From Onychomys torridus (taxonomy: Eukaryota > Chordata > Mammalia > Rodentia > Cricetidae), in the NCBI RefSeq assembly GCF_903995425.1, contig NC_050454.1, forward strand, positions 43,273,018 through 43,337,017: 64,000 nucleotides of DNA, in the 5' to 3' direction. Positions 12,592-24,623 of this stretch are shown here, one piece after another. The position numbers and the translations under genes were made by a program. The notes beneath the pieces are model-generated. The model searched no databases, was not told the origin of the DNA, and saw only the letters and a program-made list of their open reading frames with translations. Position 1 is the first letter of the stretch. Each line of letters begins with the position of its first letter.

Positions 12592-15090
12592 AATGAATAT
12601 ATAAAGTTTTACTTATTTATGTCTGAGACATGGAGGTCATTAATTTGTTTAAGCAGTGACTACAGCATATTCCCTGAAATAATTATAATTTCTGCCTAGC
12701 ATATTTTTAACTCAAGTGAAGAGCATGTAGGTGAACTCAGACATACACTCCAGTTTTCTAATGTGTATATATTAAGTACTGTTTAGTAAAATTTCCTTTG
12801 AAGAACACATAATTCATATTTATTTGTGTTTTGATGTTCTAAATTTGACTCATAAAAATGAAAAACATTACACACATGTGGCATACAGTCAAATCATTCT
12901 GCAACGAATTTTGCATTAATGGCACATTATGCACACTCAAAGCGTCATCTTTGAGATGACTGTGTGTATTATAGTAATGACAAAGCAGGGGTAAATGTTT
13001 GAATAGTCCTTTTCTTGTTAAACCTGGCAAAATAAATAGAACAGAAACCAGAGGTTTTCTACATTGTAGAAACAGTTGTAAAGTCTTAAACATAGTGATT
13101 TTTTTTCTAATTTTGTAATCAAACAAAACAAACGGTAACATCAATATTATTGGATAATAGGAGGATTTCTCTCTCGCTTTAAAAGATATAAGAATAGATA
13201 TAAGAAAATTGATATCTACTCTTAAATGTAACTGTCTTGTCTTTAGGCAACTCACAATATTTCTGAATTATAGCTTTAATATTCATAAAATAGAGATGAG
13301 CTAGCTCAGATCTGGATATTTTCAGCTTTAAAATTGAGTGAGTTTACCTTGTAGACAAGCAGTTTCTAGTAAGACAATTTTTTTTTTCTGACTTAATTTT
13401 TTTCGATCGTAAGATCTATGAAAAGCATTTGAGGAGCACATATGCGTCTGTTAAAGCTGAGAGGAGCATAGACTGCAATCTCTAACATTGAAAAGACAAC
13501 TGAATCAGTTTTTAATTCCTTCTAGAAACTGGCTCTCACAAGTGATTGGCGCTTTAAAATTATTTATTGAATAGCATTTAATTATATTTATTACTTACGA
13601 GATAAGAACTTGTGTGCCATTATTGCCAAGGACTAAGGTGCTCTTTTCTTGAGTATCTGTGCCTATAATAGCAAACGATTTTCAACATATGACTTTGGGT
13701 GGGACTTTTTCCCTCTAAGTTCTACTTTGTTTGAGTAAGAACTGTATCCCAAAGACATATTCCACATATAACAAATCAAATCTTTTTGATTTCTAGTTAT
13801 AAGTAGAATGTGTTTCCAAACTCGAACACTAAGGATTTGTCTGATATTTTTTGTAATGTTATAATTCTAGTTTTGAATTCTAAGGAAGGAAAGGATACAA
13901 AAGTTGTTGGCATGACAGTATTTTTATTAGCTGGCACCTTTAGTATGTTAAAATATTTTATTAAATATGGCATCCAGCCACTGAGTCATGAAGTGACCCC
14001 GATGACAATAGACCAAAGACTAAACTTAACTGAAGTTGTAGTTGGGAATGGTAGACTTGTTACTCAGGAAAACCTAAGAGTAATTTAGGAAAAGAGACAT
14101 GTGTGAGGAAGGGACACACAATGGAGAAGCCACTTGCTCTGATTTTCAGCTTAGTCCTTAAAAGCTTGCCTGATTTGGTGAACCAAACCAAACTAAACCA
14201 AATCAAAAACCAAACCAGCAACAACAAAAATCTCTTTCAGGATGGAGCTTTTAATAACATCTCCCTCCTTCAAGACTGATTGGCCTATCTGGAGGCCGCA
14301 GCTAAGGGCTTCTTTTGTGCCGTGCAATGAGGTCAAGACCAGTAGAGGCCTCCTCTTTCAAGAATTGCAGGCATCAAGAGAAAACTTTTTACCATGTGTA
14401 TTTATGGCTTTGATACAAATGGAAGCTCATCAGTGACCACAAAATCATCATGAGTTGTTTTTGTCTGCTTAGAAAATGTGGTTTACTAAAAGAACTGTAA
14501 AAAATGACTTTGCTCACTACAGATGGCTGAAAGCTGTTTGTGATATCTCGGGTGGGATGACCTAGACTTAGGACTTCACTAATTAGACCAGGAAGTGGAA
14601 GCTAAGCAAAAAGGAGTTAAATGACTCATTGAAGATGCTTTAAGACAAAATTACAAGTTAAGTAAATTCAATGCATTTGTGGTGTATTTTTTTAAATCTT
14701 TGCTTAGATAAAATACCCACAATTCCTAAATTTAAGAAAACTTGTCAATTGATAGTATTTTTTAAAGAAACAAACCTGAACTTTCATGTAGCAAAGTTTC
14801 AAGTTAAATTTCACTGACAAACCTTTTCTATGCCAATATGAGGTATTACTCAAGTTCAACAAATGAGCATGTGAAAACTTTTTCTTCAAAATGAAAGGCA
14901 ATGTGTGCACCAGTAAGAGAGACTTATTGTGATCATTTATTTTGATACACCATGCTAAGCACTTAATTGATAAGGCATTGTGTGATTGCATCTTCATTTT
15001 CAAAACTTCCAAGGGACCACTACACACCCGGGCATGGGAAATAAATGCCCTTCATTGAAATTTTATGTTTAATTAGAAAATGATATTTAA
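12592..15090. other. Repeat-poor stretch without a recognised gene
   Basis: A 138-codon minus-strand frame (12839-13255) and a 92-codon plus-strand frame (13810-14088) show no recognisable protein. An ACCAAA-rich tract lies at 14180-14225. Confidence 0.45.
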
Positions 15091-15105
15091 AAGAAAAATA
15101 CTAGA

Positions 15106-15384
15106 ATGCTTTGGCTGGTTCTTGGGAACCTATTCCTCAGGCTGGATTGCCTTGTCCAGCCTTAATACCAGGGGAGGTGTTTAATCTTACCACAACTTGA
15201 TATGCTATGCTTTGTTGATACCTATGAGAGGCCTGCCCCTTTCTGAAGAGGAGCAGAGGAAGAGTGGATTGTGACAGGCAGAGGAGAGGTAGGGGGAGGA
15301 GGTGGGAGGAGAGGAAGGAGGGGAAATTTCTGTCAGGCTGTTAAATAAATAAATAAAATAAATAAGATAAGATAAAAAAGAAGA
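15106..15384 (+). mobile_element. L1 3' end, 5'-truncated insertion
   Basis: Matches a rodent L1 3' UTR: gatacctatgagaggcctgcccctttctgaagaggagcag, a purine-rich block (15240-15325), then AAATA repeats. A 15-bp duplication AAGAAAAATACT(A/G)GA flanks it (15091-15105, 15385-15399; one mismatch). Confidence 0.85.
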
Positions 15385-15399
15385 AAGAAAAATACTGGA

Positions 15400-17734
15400 G
15401 TTTTTTCTGGTACTTTTAAAGACAAATATGTATCACATATAAAATAGAACTTATTATGGATAAAATATAAGGGGGATGATAGATGAACTTAGGTGGGAGA
15501 AGCCCTTGAAATTTCTAAACTAAAAAAGAATAAAAAGCACACAGGGTTTACAAGACCACGGTATGTAACTCAGTTTAGTCATGGTGTCCTAACTTACACA
15601 TTTTCTCATGAAAGTGAATGTAGTGAGGTTATCAGGGGAACCAGTGATCTCTTAGTCATTTCTCTGCTTCCTAGTGATTCTGTGATTCTTTGTATTTTTT
15701 CAAGTTACTGTCACTGGGGCTCCAGTATCTTTGTTGGGAATTGCTCCATTTTTACTAGAGAACAAGAGAGAGTTTCACCTTTACTTATTCTCATGGGATC
15801 TAGTGAGAAAAATCTTATCCCCTTCAGCACTGTCTCTTCCATTCAATATAGATTACTGACATAGAGGAAACAACTATTAAAGAATGTTAAAGGAGAGTGA
15901 GTTGAGAGCCTGTTCTTTGACCTTTCTTTGAGTGCCTTTCCAACTGCTAGCTAGTTCTTATAGTAAAAGGGGGCCCTCAGCAGTTCCTGCAGATTCTAGT
16001 TAGTCTGAACCTGCACTATTCTTGTTCTGGATTTATAATTTACCAATGTGTTCTTTTATGGGACTAAAGAAATTAACAGTTCAATATTTTCTCCTTTGTG
16101 AAGTAATGTTTCCAAAGTTATTGGTTACTTAGATTACTATGACTATTTATATTTTCCCATTACAGTGAACAACTATATAGATCCTGTGATTTTCAAAGTT
16201 TGTAGCAAAAAATTAAATCATATAAATGAAAAATCAGGATACTATCAGTGAGAATTTTTTTTTTGAAGCAATTCTTACTGTTCTTACCACTGTGTATGTA
16301 GGTGAATGCACAAGCAGTGTGATGTAGCTTGGGATATATGGCTTTGCCCTGGTAAATTCTGTCTCAATCCTGAGTATATACAAAGGGTTGGAGAGCTTTC
16401 TTCCTACTGTCATAGCATCTTGAACTCCATTCACTGCACCCATCAATTTGGACTGAGATTGTTGTCTTCTACTTTGGACCATGAGACTTGTGAGTAAGAA
16501 TCACTGCTTACTCACCTTAAATCCCCGGTGGTCTGTACCACACATGGGGCAGAGTAGAAGGTTCTGTAGAGTTGGATGGAACAGAAGATTCCATTCAAGC
16601 TAACTGCACATGCCTACTGTTCAGTTCTACAGCTTTCCAAAAGGAACTAAAATTCCCATGCCTCCTCAGGAAAACTCTCATGCCCAGTCACTGTGTACCA
16701 CCAAGACAAAATTCACTCTTGTAACTTAGGAACAATTCATATTGTACAATTGACATGGAATTTTATCCTTGTGTTTCTCAGAGAATATAAATATGTGTGC
16801 CATTGCCCACAAATACATATTTTATAAGCTATTAGTGATAGTTAAAGTTTACTTAGGCTAGATGTTCCTTTGAATGACATAGTTTAAATATACCTCTTTA
16901 TTATATTAAGAATAAAAGCTTAAGTGAATAATTGGGATTATTAAATAAATTATATACAATGAACAATTTATGCTTTATAATAAGAAAAAAAACTGATGCA
17001 GTGAAATCAAAATGGCGTTGTATTATTTACTGCTAGTTTTAAATAGAAAGATCAGTATAATTTTTTAGGACTTACATTTTCCTCAAGAAAGAGCCTCTAT
17101 TAGTTTTATAATTCTATATTAAGCAGAGAGGATAAAATATGTCTTATTTACATAGCTTGTGATATGAAAGTAAGGAACATTTGCTTAGTAAACAAAACCA
17201 ATTTTCCAAGCATGAAAGCTTGGGTCAAAGGATCCTTCCAATTTCCTTTTTAAAGAGCTCTGCCAACCTCCAATCCAGATAAAGAATTATATGCTGACTA
17301 TGACCAAGGGATTGGAATATAGAAACATAAACTAATTAGTTCCCGGTAGAAGGGGTCAGAGTAAGCAAACATTTGAAGTAAAAAAATGTCCATAGTTCCC
17401 TCCATTTTCATATATCTTTGAAGATTGTCGTTTTTTTAATGCTGATACCTACCTCTTCTCAAGATTTATGTATATTTATGTTTATCTTGAGGGCATTAAT
17501 GTTTTTTTTCCCTTGTTTTGAGGTATTTCACCGGCAAAAGTGTACCTGAACAAACTTCTGAGAGTGAAGGCATGAGAAGTCTCACTCTATGGGAATAATG
17601 GGGTGATTCATGCCAGGATAAAAGAAGAGGGGCCTGAAATTAATAAGTTTTCACAGGAAAGGAAAAGAAGTTGGAGGGAGAAGGCAAACCACCTTATCCT
17701 CAGTACTGCCATTTAGACTTCAGACTCCATTTTA
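15400..17734. other. No feature recognised
   Basis: A 123-codon plus-strand frame (15493-15864) has no recognisable domain. Confidence 0.45.
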
Positions 17735-18130
17735 CCTGTAGGGTGAAACAAAACCCTAGGTTCCCAAACCCTAGAGGAGATGAGAACATTCCAATAGCTG
17801 GCCAACCTCCTCCTTAGACAATAGAAATAGTCTCCTATGTCCCTTAGTTCTCTGAAATATTATGGCTGTTCCTAACAAAAGACGGAACAAATAAATCCAT
17901 TTGGTTGAACAATCTGTACTGGTTGACAGTGATGGAACACATGGGGAAAGCCCCTAATCCCTGAATCCTGATTGGTGAAAAATGTAATTGTAACTTGGCA
18001 CAGGTGTGTTTATGGTTTTGAGCCTATAAAGCCTGCTTCTGCCTCTATTCAGGGCTGTCAGGTAAAGCAAGGCTCCTGAGTCCTTGTCCTGGTCATGGAC
18101 TCCACTTACATGGTGATTTATCAGTCTTTG
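17735..18130 (+). repeat. Possible solo LTR of another ERV class
   Basis: An attggt CCAAT-type box (17971-17976), tataaa at about 18025, and ctgcttctgcctctattcaggg downstream resemble a U3-R promoter layout. Borders and duplications were not found, so this is tentative. Confidence 0.3.
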
Positions 18131-18955
18131 GAACCCATCAGTGTTGTCTTTCTCCTTTCCCATAGCACACAACAGAATGCCACTTAAGGAGGTGCTTAAC
18201 GAGGTCCCTAGGGATGAAGCAAGACCACAGAAGACAGTGGAGGAGACAAATCTGTACATGACCCATGACGTATCTTCAAATTTGATGGGAAGTCAGAAAG
18301 ATTTGATTGACACATGACACATGAATTATTTTTTCCTTCAAAAATACAATGATGAAGAGATGGTTATATCCTCACCTGTCTCTTTGAAGTGTTGCCCATA
18401 TTTCTGCAAAGCAATTTGGGCAAATATTTAGGTTTTTTAGAATTTCATTTTGTCCATCAATAGAATGGCATCATTATGTAGCTATATTTTGAGGAGGAAC
18501 TGAGAGAATTTATGTACATTCAATCATGTAGTTCATATTATGTGACAGTGAGTCCCTAAGATTTTATTTGTAGTTAAAAAGTTCTGTGAGGATCTTCTTT
18601 TGTTCAGTCTTAGCAGAGATCTAGCCCTGATGACTAAGTCTTCTTAAGACATCACATTTTATAATGTTACTGAATTAGTCTTCGTTTTTACTGTGCTCAG
18701 AGACCAGAGCTCATACAGGATTCAACTAGAACATTTTTCTCCAGATTCCCAGCTTGGGCTCAAGGCATCTTTGCATATGATCTCTATTGTATTATATCTG
18801 CTGTTGCCAAAACTAAAAACCAAACCAAAACAAACAAACAAAACTCTCCACACAGTTTTATTATGATTTGTATTTTTTGTTAAAAATTAGATATTAACTT
18901 CAATATTATGATTGCTTACACAACAAAAGTTTAAATCTAACATGCTATTTTATTT
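18131..18955. other. No feature recognised
   Basis: AT-rich; an AAAC-rich tract near 18810-18843. Confidence 0.5.
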
Positions 18956-19034
18956 TATTTTTTTGGTTTTTCAAGGCAGGGTTTCTCTGTGTAGCTTTGC
19001 ACCTTTCCTGGAACTCACTCTGTAGTCCAGGCTA
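18956..19034 (-). repeat. Truncated B1 SINE
   Basis: Only the tail-side half is present: tttttcaaggcagggtttctctgtgtagctttgc through tgtagtccaggct. Confidence 0.85.
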
Positions 19035-19085
19035 ACATGCTCTTTTATTCCCTAACTCTGTGACATAAATAGCAACCTTAGAAAG

Positions 19086-19449
19086 TACTGTGGAATAACC
19101 TTTCTGTACACTATTTGAATATACATCACTGTGATTGGTTTAATAAACAAGCTGACTGGCTAATAGCAGATAGGATAATGTTAGGCAGGAAAGTCAAACT
19201 AAGAATGGTGGGATGAGGAAGGGTGGAGTCAGAAAGACACCAGCCAGCTTCCAAGGAAGCAAAACACGTCAAAAATGAGATAACAAGCCATAAGCCATGT
19301 GGCAGAGTATAAATAAGAAAAGTGGGTTAATTTAAGTGTAGGAGTTATCTAGTAACAAGCCTGAGCTATCTGATGAGAATTTATAACTAATATTAAGCCT
19401 CAGTGTGTTTATTTGGGAGCTGCTGGCAGGATAGAAACTTCTGCCTGCA
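19086..19449 (+). repeat. Solo LTR related to the short element's LTR
   Basis: 364 bp flanked by AGAAAG at 19080-19085 and 19450-19455, a 6-bp duplication. It begins TACTGTGG (canonical TG changed to TA) and ends CTGCCTGCA. It shares the gtgattgg...gctgactggctaatagc layout and the gggttaatttaag block with the 40-kb LTRs. It is divergent and lacks any internal sequence. Confidence 0.8.
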
Positions 19450-19579
19450 AGAAAGAAAAAGCACTTACACCATTAAATTAATTATAATAATGTGGATATG
19501 TAAAAGCTTTTGTATATGTATGGGTAAAATACAAAAAAAAAAGAATTTGAGAAGTCATCAAAGTATGATATTTAGAGAT

Positions 19580-19608
19580 ACACACACACACACATACACA
19601 CACACACA
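19580..19608. repeat. (CA)n microsatellite
   Basis: CA units with one TA interruption. Confidence 0.93.
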
Positions 19609-19696
19609 AATACAGAATTAAATTACACAAAGTTTAAGTTCCTTATGATAATAAATAGTGTAACACAAATCTTAAAATATTTTGTAATAGAAAACC

Positions 19697-20092
19697 TAGA
19701 GCCACATATTGGGGTGAAAGCTGAAAGATCAGAGAAGCAGAACAAGCCAGCCATAAGTTCTTACCTCTATAAAATCCTCAGTCTAAAGAGAGTGAGGTCC
19801 TGTTTCCTTACTCTTTACATACATTTCTGTATATACTCTTATAAACAGGAAGTGCCCTGCCATATTACTTCCTGGGATTAAAGGCATGTGTCACCATTGC
19901 CTAGTTCTATTTCTCTCATGTAGCCCAGTGTGGCCTTGAACTCACAGAAATCCAGACAGTTCTCTGCCTCCCAAGTGATAGGATTAAAGGCATGTGCCAC
20001 CACTGTCTGACTTCTATGTCTAATTTAGTGGCTGGCTCTGTTTTCTGATCCCAAGGTAAGCTTTACTGAGGTATGCAATATATTACCACAAA
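19697..20092 (+). repeat. Composite rodent repeat with B1-like core, copy 1
   Basis: attggggtgaaagctgaaagatcagagaagcagaacaagcca opens it. Two aggcatgtg(t/c)caccA B1-like segments follow, and it ends gtaagctttactgaggtatgcaatatattacc. The same order recurs at 49510-50010, so this is one composite family; I cannot name it. Confidence 0.65.
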
Positions 20093-20396
20093 ATAGTTAT
20101 ATTATTGAAGAAAGAATTTCACTGACAAGTGAACCACTGGACATATACTCTAGAGAGGGTTTTTACTTCCTTTTAAATAAACTTTCATCTATTGTAAACA
20201 AATAATTCAAAAAAAAGAAACACAATATCTCTAAAGTGATGGAAAAGGGTTTTCATATGACACACACACTCACAAACACACATGTGCACACAACACACTA
20301 AGACTGTGAAGACAACTTCAGATCTCAAAAGTGGTTCCCAAAATTTTGGAAGAAGGCAAATAATCCAGGTTTACATAACCAATAAACACAATTAAC

Positions 20397-20425
20397 TTTT
20401 TTCTCCCCCTGAGACAGGGTTTCTC
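20397..20425 (-). repeat. B1 SINE, fragment on the left of the provirus
   Basis: A pyrimidine-rich tail followed by gagacagggtttctc is the end of a minus-strand B1. Its other part is at 28798-28922. The B1's own target duplication CACAATTAAC flanks the pair at 20387-20396 and 28923-28932. Confidence 0.85.
20420..20425. repeat. Target-site duplication of the large provirus, left copy (TTTCTC)
   Basis: The same hexamer occurs at 28792-28797, just outside the other LTR. Six bases is the usual duplication size for class II ERV integrases. The hexamer belongs to the interrupted B1 SINE (gagacagggTTTCTCtgtg). Confidence 0.93.
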
Positions 20426-20729
20426 TATTGGTTAAATTATTAAGGCCACTCCACGTAGTTAAAAGGGAGGTTTATTTTGTGGGGTAACTTACAAATGAAG
20501 GGGTAGGTTACAGGGTCTGGCAAGGGTATAGTGCAGTCCGGCGGTGTTCTCTGGAGAACTCTGCTCGGTCTACCTCCAGCGTCCAGAGTCCAGGAACCAA
20601 GAGACAGAGCTCTTCCCGATCCTTCGTCTTCCGCTTCCTCCTCTGCCCCGCCTTGTGGGCGTGACCATTACCGAAGCCTCAGTGGGGGTTGGAACTTCCA
20701 GGCCAATGCTGGGATGGCTACCCACTACA
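20426..20729 (-). repeat. 3' LTR of the large provirus
   Basis: This 304-bp copy matches the 5' LTR at all but three bases and starts immediately after the polypurine tract. AATAAA is at 20471-20476 (reverse strand), where transcripts of the provirus would be cleaved and polyadenylated. Confidence 0.95.
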
Positions 20730-20741
20730 TCTCCCCCTTTT
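20730..20741 (-). other. Polypurine tract of the large provirus
   Basis: The minus strand reads AAAAGGGGGAGA directly before the 3' LTR (TGTAGTGG). This is the plus-strand DNA primer site; uninterrupted purines and position make it clear. Confidence 0.93.
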
Positions 20742-23021
20742 GTCTAAATAAGAAAGCTCTAACCTAATACAAGACTATATACAAAGAGATGCTTATCAAA
20801 TATTGTCTAGGAGTAATGAGGGATAATGACCTAGATAAGTTGGAATTACAATAAGTACAAACAATATCAAGCAAAAAACACATAGTAAAATCCAGGGAAG
20901 TCTAGGGCATGGGTAGGTGGCGTGTTACAAAGATCATTCCAAAAGGTGTCCTATCCTAAAGACCCTGAGTCTAATACTTAATATATCCTATCTAAGATAT
21001 TATATATGTATATATACTAAGTTGTAACTATAACTGCTAATTTCCAACCTCATCAAAGACCTGAGAAGGAATATAATAATACCTGAGAAATGGGAGAAGG
21101 ATGCAAGCAACTTTCGGGAGTCTTGCAAGAGTAGACAGACAGCTAGCAGCCTGGACAGTCACCTAATGTTTCTCAGCATCGTTGGTGCATTCAAATTGGC
21201 TACAGGCCTAGAGTATCTGACAGACCATTTTCAGAAGCAGGAATTCTGAAAGACCATCTTACCCTGTCTTGGCAAAGTATAGTGGTCGCTTTCCTTGTGT
21301 CCTGCTTGTCCAGAAAGGACAGCATTTGTACTGTCAGCAGTTGAGGCAAGGGCAGTTCTTTGCCCAGTAGGCCATTTTGTGCCAAGAAGACAAACTTCCA
21401 AATGGAAATGTCTTAGAAGCCCAACATTCTCTCGGGAACAAATTGGTGCTGCCAGGAGCAATTGTGTCTCACATCAACAGAATTCTAAGTTATTTAAATG
21501 CCATGTTCTCTAGGTCCATGAAGTGTTTGAAGATTACCTGTCCATCTGACCTATGTATTTATTAATCTGGATGACCTAACTAACATAATTATAGAGATGA
21601 CAAGCATAGGTGACAATAACTATGTAAGTCTTGTCTACCTAAACAACCTAAGGACTAAGCTTCCTATAAATAAGGCAAACAGTCTGTAAGCAAATGCACA
21701 GTAAAAGGACAATGACTTTAAATTGTGACAATACACAAAATATCTTTAACAGAGGTAGGAATGTATAGTGCAATATGCAATATGATAATAATCCTAAATA
21801 TATATCAGTATACAGAATATCTTAAACAGAAGTAGAACATACATACAGTATGACAGATATAAATTCACATTTGTCTCAATATACAAATATTTCACATAAG
21901 AGTAAAAATATATGTACAATATAACAAACATCGTTCTGTATTTGTATCAATATACAAATTATCTTAAATAGGAATGTAAAAAGTTTATATTTGTATCAAC
22001 ATATAAGAATTCATAACAGTGCAAAGGCTGGTATATTACTAAATTTGTTTACTAATGTATATGACAGTCTACCATAATATCTTATACCTATCCATTCCAT
22101 TTCTTCTTTTCCCTTTTTTTTTTTTTGAGACATATTTTCTTTCCTTAAGGAGAGTACTGAGTTTAACAGTTTCTTCCACCCCCAACCCTAGAACCATTAT
22201 CCATAACCCTGAGAAATATGAAACCTTAGGGAGAAGGGGCGTCGTTTTCTTAGAATTGCTTCCTGCTGTTTAGGAAGCGATGGTATCTCTGTTGGGTATT
22301 GTGAGAAAGCTCAGATAGTTAAATCTCAGTTAGACTAACTGTAGATTCTGCAGCAACTCTCAGAGTAATGGGTAAGATTGTCTGAAATTTTGGCGAGAAG
22401 TGTAATATGATGATGATTACCATGGCATCATTCTGGATTGGGTAGAGTTGTTGTTGTTGGGGCCCCATCTTCCTTCTGGAGACTTCAGAGATTGCTATTG
22501 GAAAAAACTTATTTTTTTTATCAGAATGGAAGGTTTGGATTTAAAGATGTCATGACATGTAAGAAAGGATTCCAAGAAATCAAGAGTAAGCATGGAGAGA
22601 ATTAGAATCTTGAAGATAATGGTCCCTTATAATTGGTTTCCTTCTGTCTCACACCAGAGGGCTCTTCTGATATGGGACTGAAGAATCTCTCAACCTTTTC
22701 TTTTATCAATATGCTTGGGTTTAGAGAAGGAGTGAGCCAGTTCCATCTCCAAATCCAGCTTGGTTTATAATTAAATTGGAACCACAACTATTCTAGATTG
22801 ATAGAGATATAGATGTTAGACAGTGATATCTTACCCTGTGTAGATTGGTACCAATAGATTCTTTCTTTCTGCTGTAAACATCCGGATATCCAAGGCCTTA
22901 TGATTTCTGGAAGATGGGTATTTCTATTATCCTGGAAAGACAAAAACAGAAGCCTACCCCAACCTTTGATTGTTAAATTTTTCTTACAACCTGAAGAGAT
23001 GTCACATTGGTGGATGATCTT
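20742..23021 (-). other. Proviral 3' non-coding region in place of env
   Basis: 2,280 bp between the end of integrase and the PPT with no frame above about 100 codons on the proviral strand and no envelope-like protein. 21720-22020 is AT-rich with degenerate repeats about 70-77 bp apart (caatacacaaaatatc at 21729, cagtatacagaatatc at 21806, similar near 21879 and 21949). Two blocks match the small element at 40-43 kb in reverse orientation: 22600-22760 with 41400-41560, and 21060-21190 with 42270-42375. The region is therefore an inherited part of a retroelement family, not a random insertion. Confidence 0.75.
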
Positions 23022-24623
23022 TTACTTCTCCTCATCAAGGGGTTTCTCCTGTTCGAATCGAATTTTTATTAATTTTGTTGGTATCCATAGCTTTTCTTCT
23101 CCTGTGGAAACAAAAGCAAAACCCCTTCCCCAACGTAGGACATATCCAGGTTTCCATTCTGAGGTCAACACATCTTTGAAATAAACTGGTTGGTTTAGCT
23201 CAGGAGTTTTGTCTGTCGTCCAATGTCTCTCCGCAGCTGTTGTTCCTTTCTCATCAGCATTGAGAAAATTCAAGGTTAATAAAGCACTATGCAATCTATT
23301 TCTAGGAGTCATTGTTACCTGTTGCTGTTTATTTAGCATATCCTTTAAAGTTCGATTGGATCTTTCTATGACTGCTTGGCCTGTGGGATTGTGTGGTATA
23401 CCTGTAACATGCTTTATATTGTAATAAGCAAAGAACTGTCTCATTTTATTGGAGACATATGCTGGGGCATTGTCTGTCTTAATTTGTACAGGTATTCCCA
23501 TGATGGCCATAACTTCTAATAGGTGTGTAATCACAGAATCAGCCTTTTCAGAACTCATAGGAGTTGCCCACTGAAATCCTGAATAGGTGTCAATGGTATG
23601 GTGTACATACTTTAATCTTCCAAATTCTGCAAAATGAAACACATCCATCTGCCAAATTTCATTTCTTTGTATACCCTTTGGATTGCTTCCTGCAGGTAAT
23701 GGAGTTTGGTTATAGAAGGAACAAGTAGGACATTTTTTCACAATATCCTTAGCTTGTTGCCAAGTAATGGAGAAATCCTTCTTCAAACCTTTGCTATTTA
23801 CATGGTGTTTCTTATGAAATTCTGAGGCTTCTAGCACATTACCTATTAGTAACTGATCAATCTCATCATTACCTTGTGCTAGAGGTCCTGGCAGACCTGT
23901 ATGGGATCTGATATGGGTTATATATATAGGATGTTCCCTTTTTCTGATGATTTCCTGCAATTGTATGAATAATGAAGTTAATTCTGTATTATCAGGAATA
24001 AATTCAGCAGTTTCAATGTGTAAAACAACTCTCTCTGCATATTGAGAGTCAGTGACTATATTGAGGGGTTCTGTGAAGTCCATCAGTACCATAATAACGG
24101 CATACAGTTCTGCCTTTTGTACAGAGCTGTATGGACTTTGTACTACTTTACTTAAGTCTCCTGATTTGTATCCTGCTTTCCCTGATTTATTTGCATCTTT
24201 ATAGAATGTGAGGACTCCAGAAATTGGCTTGTGTCGTACAATGTGAGGAAGGACCCATTCAGTCTTCTTTATGAATTCTATTCTCTTGCTTTTGGGATAA
24301 TGGTTGTTAATCTCTCCCAAAAAGTTACTGCAGGCTCTCTGCCAGTATTCATTATCTTTCCATAGTGACGAAATTTCCTCATTAGTTAAAGGTACTACAA
24401 TTTCTGCTGGGTCCATTCCTGTCAACTGACGAAGTCTTAATTTACCTTTTTGAATCAAATCAGAGATCTTTTCTATATAAGTCTTTAATTTCTTATTTGG
24501 TTTACGTGGTAGGAATATCCATTCCAATATAATATCTTCCCTCTGCATCAAAATACCTGTGGGGGAATGTCTGGAGGGGAATATGACAAGAATACATTTA
24601 AGTTCTGGATCCACACGATCCAC
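23022..24623 (-). pseudogene. pol: RNase H and integrase frame, separated from RT by a stop
   Basis: Open frame of 533 codons in the same phase as the RT frame. It has no ATG at its start and is simply the part of Pol after the TGA. Residues about 1-130 are RT connection. RNase H spans about 137-260: D143 (YKDANKSG), E172, D192 (VTDSQYA) and D256 (GNDEIDQL). Integrase follows: zinc domain H270, H274, C298, C301; catalytic D327 (WQMDV), D384 (KTDNAPAY) and E420, exactly the D,D(35)E spacing; and a C-terminal DNA-binding domain around 488-520 (GYVLRWGRGFAFVST). The natural stop is at 23022. No frameshift or missing key residue is seen here. It cannot be made as part of Gag-Pol from this copy because of the upstream stops. 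Confidence 0.9.

Noticed and set aside
12839..13255. 138-codon minus-strand frame
   Set aside because: AT-rich, no domain, no neighbours suggesting an exon.
20544..20747. 67-codon frame, repeated at 28606 with 110 codons
   Set aside because: Both are antisense readings through the LTR; identity reflects LTR duplication, not a gene family.
20742..23021. Hidden env gene in the provirus
   Set aside because: No long frame on the proviral strand, no signal peptide/furin/fusion pattern in the short frames, and non-coding similarity to the short element.
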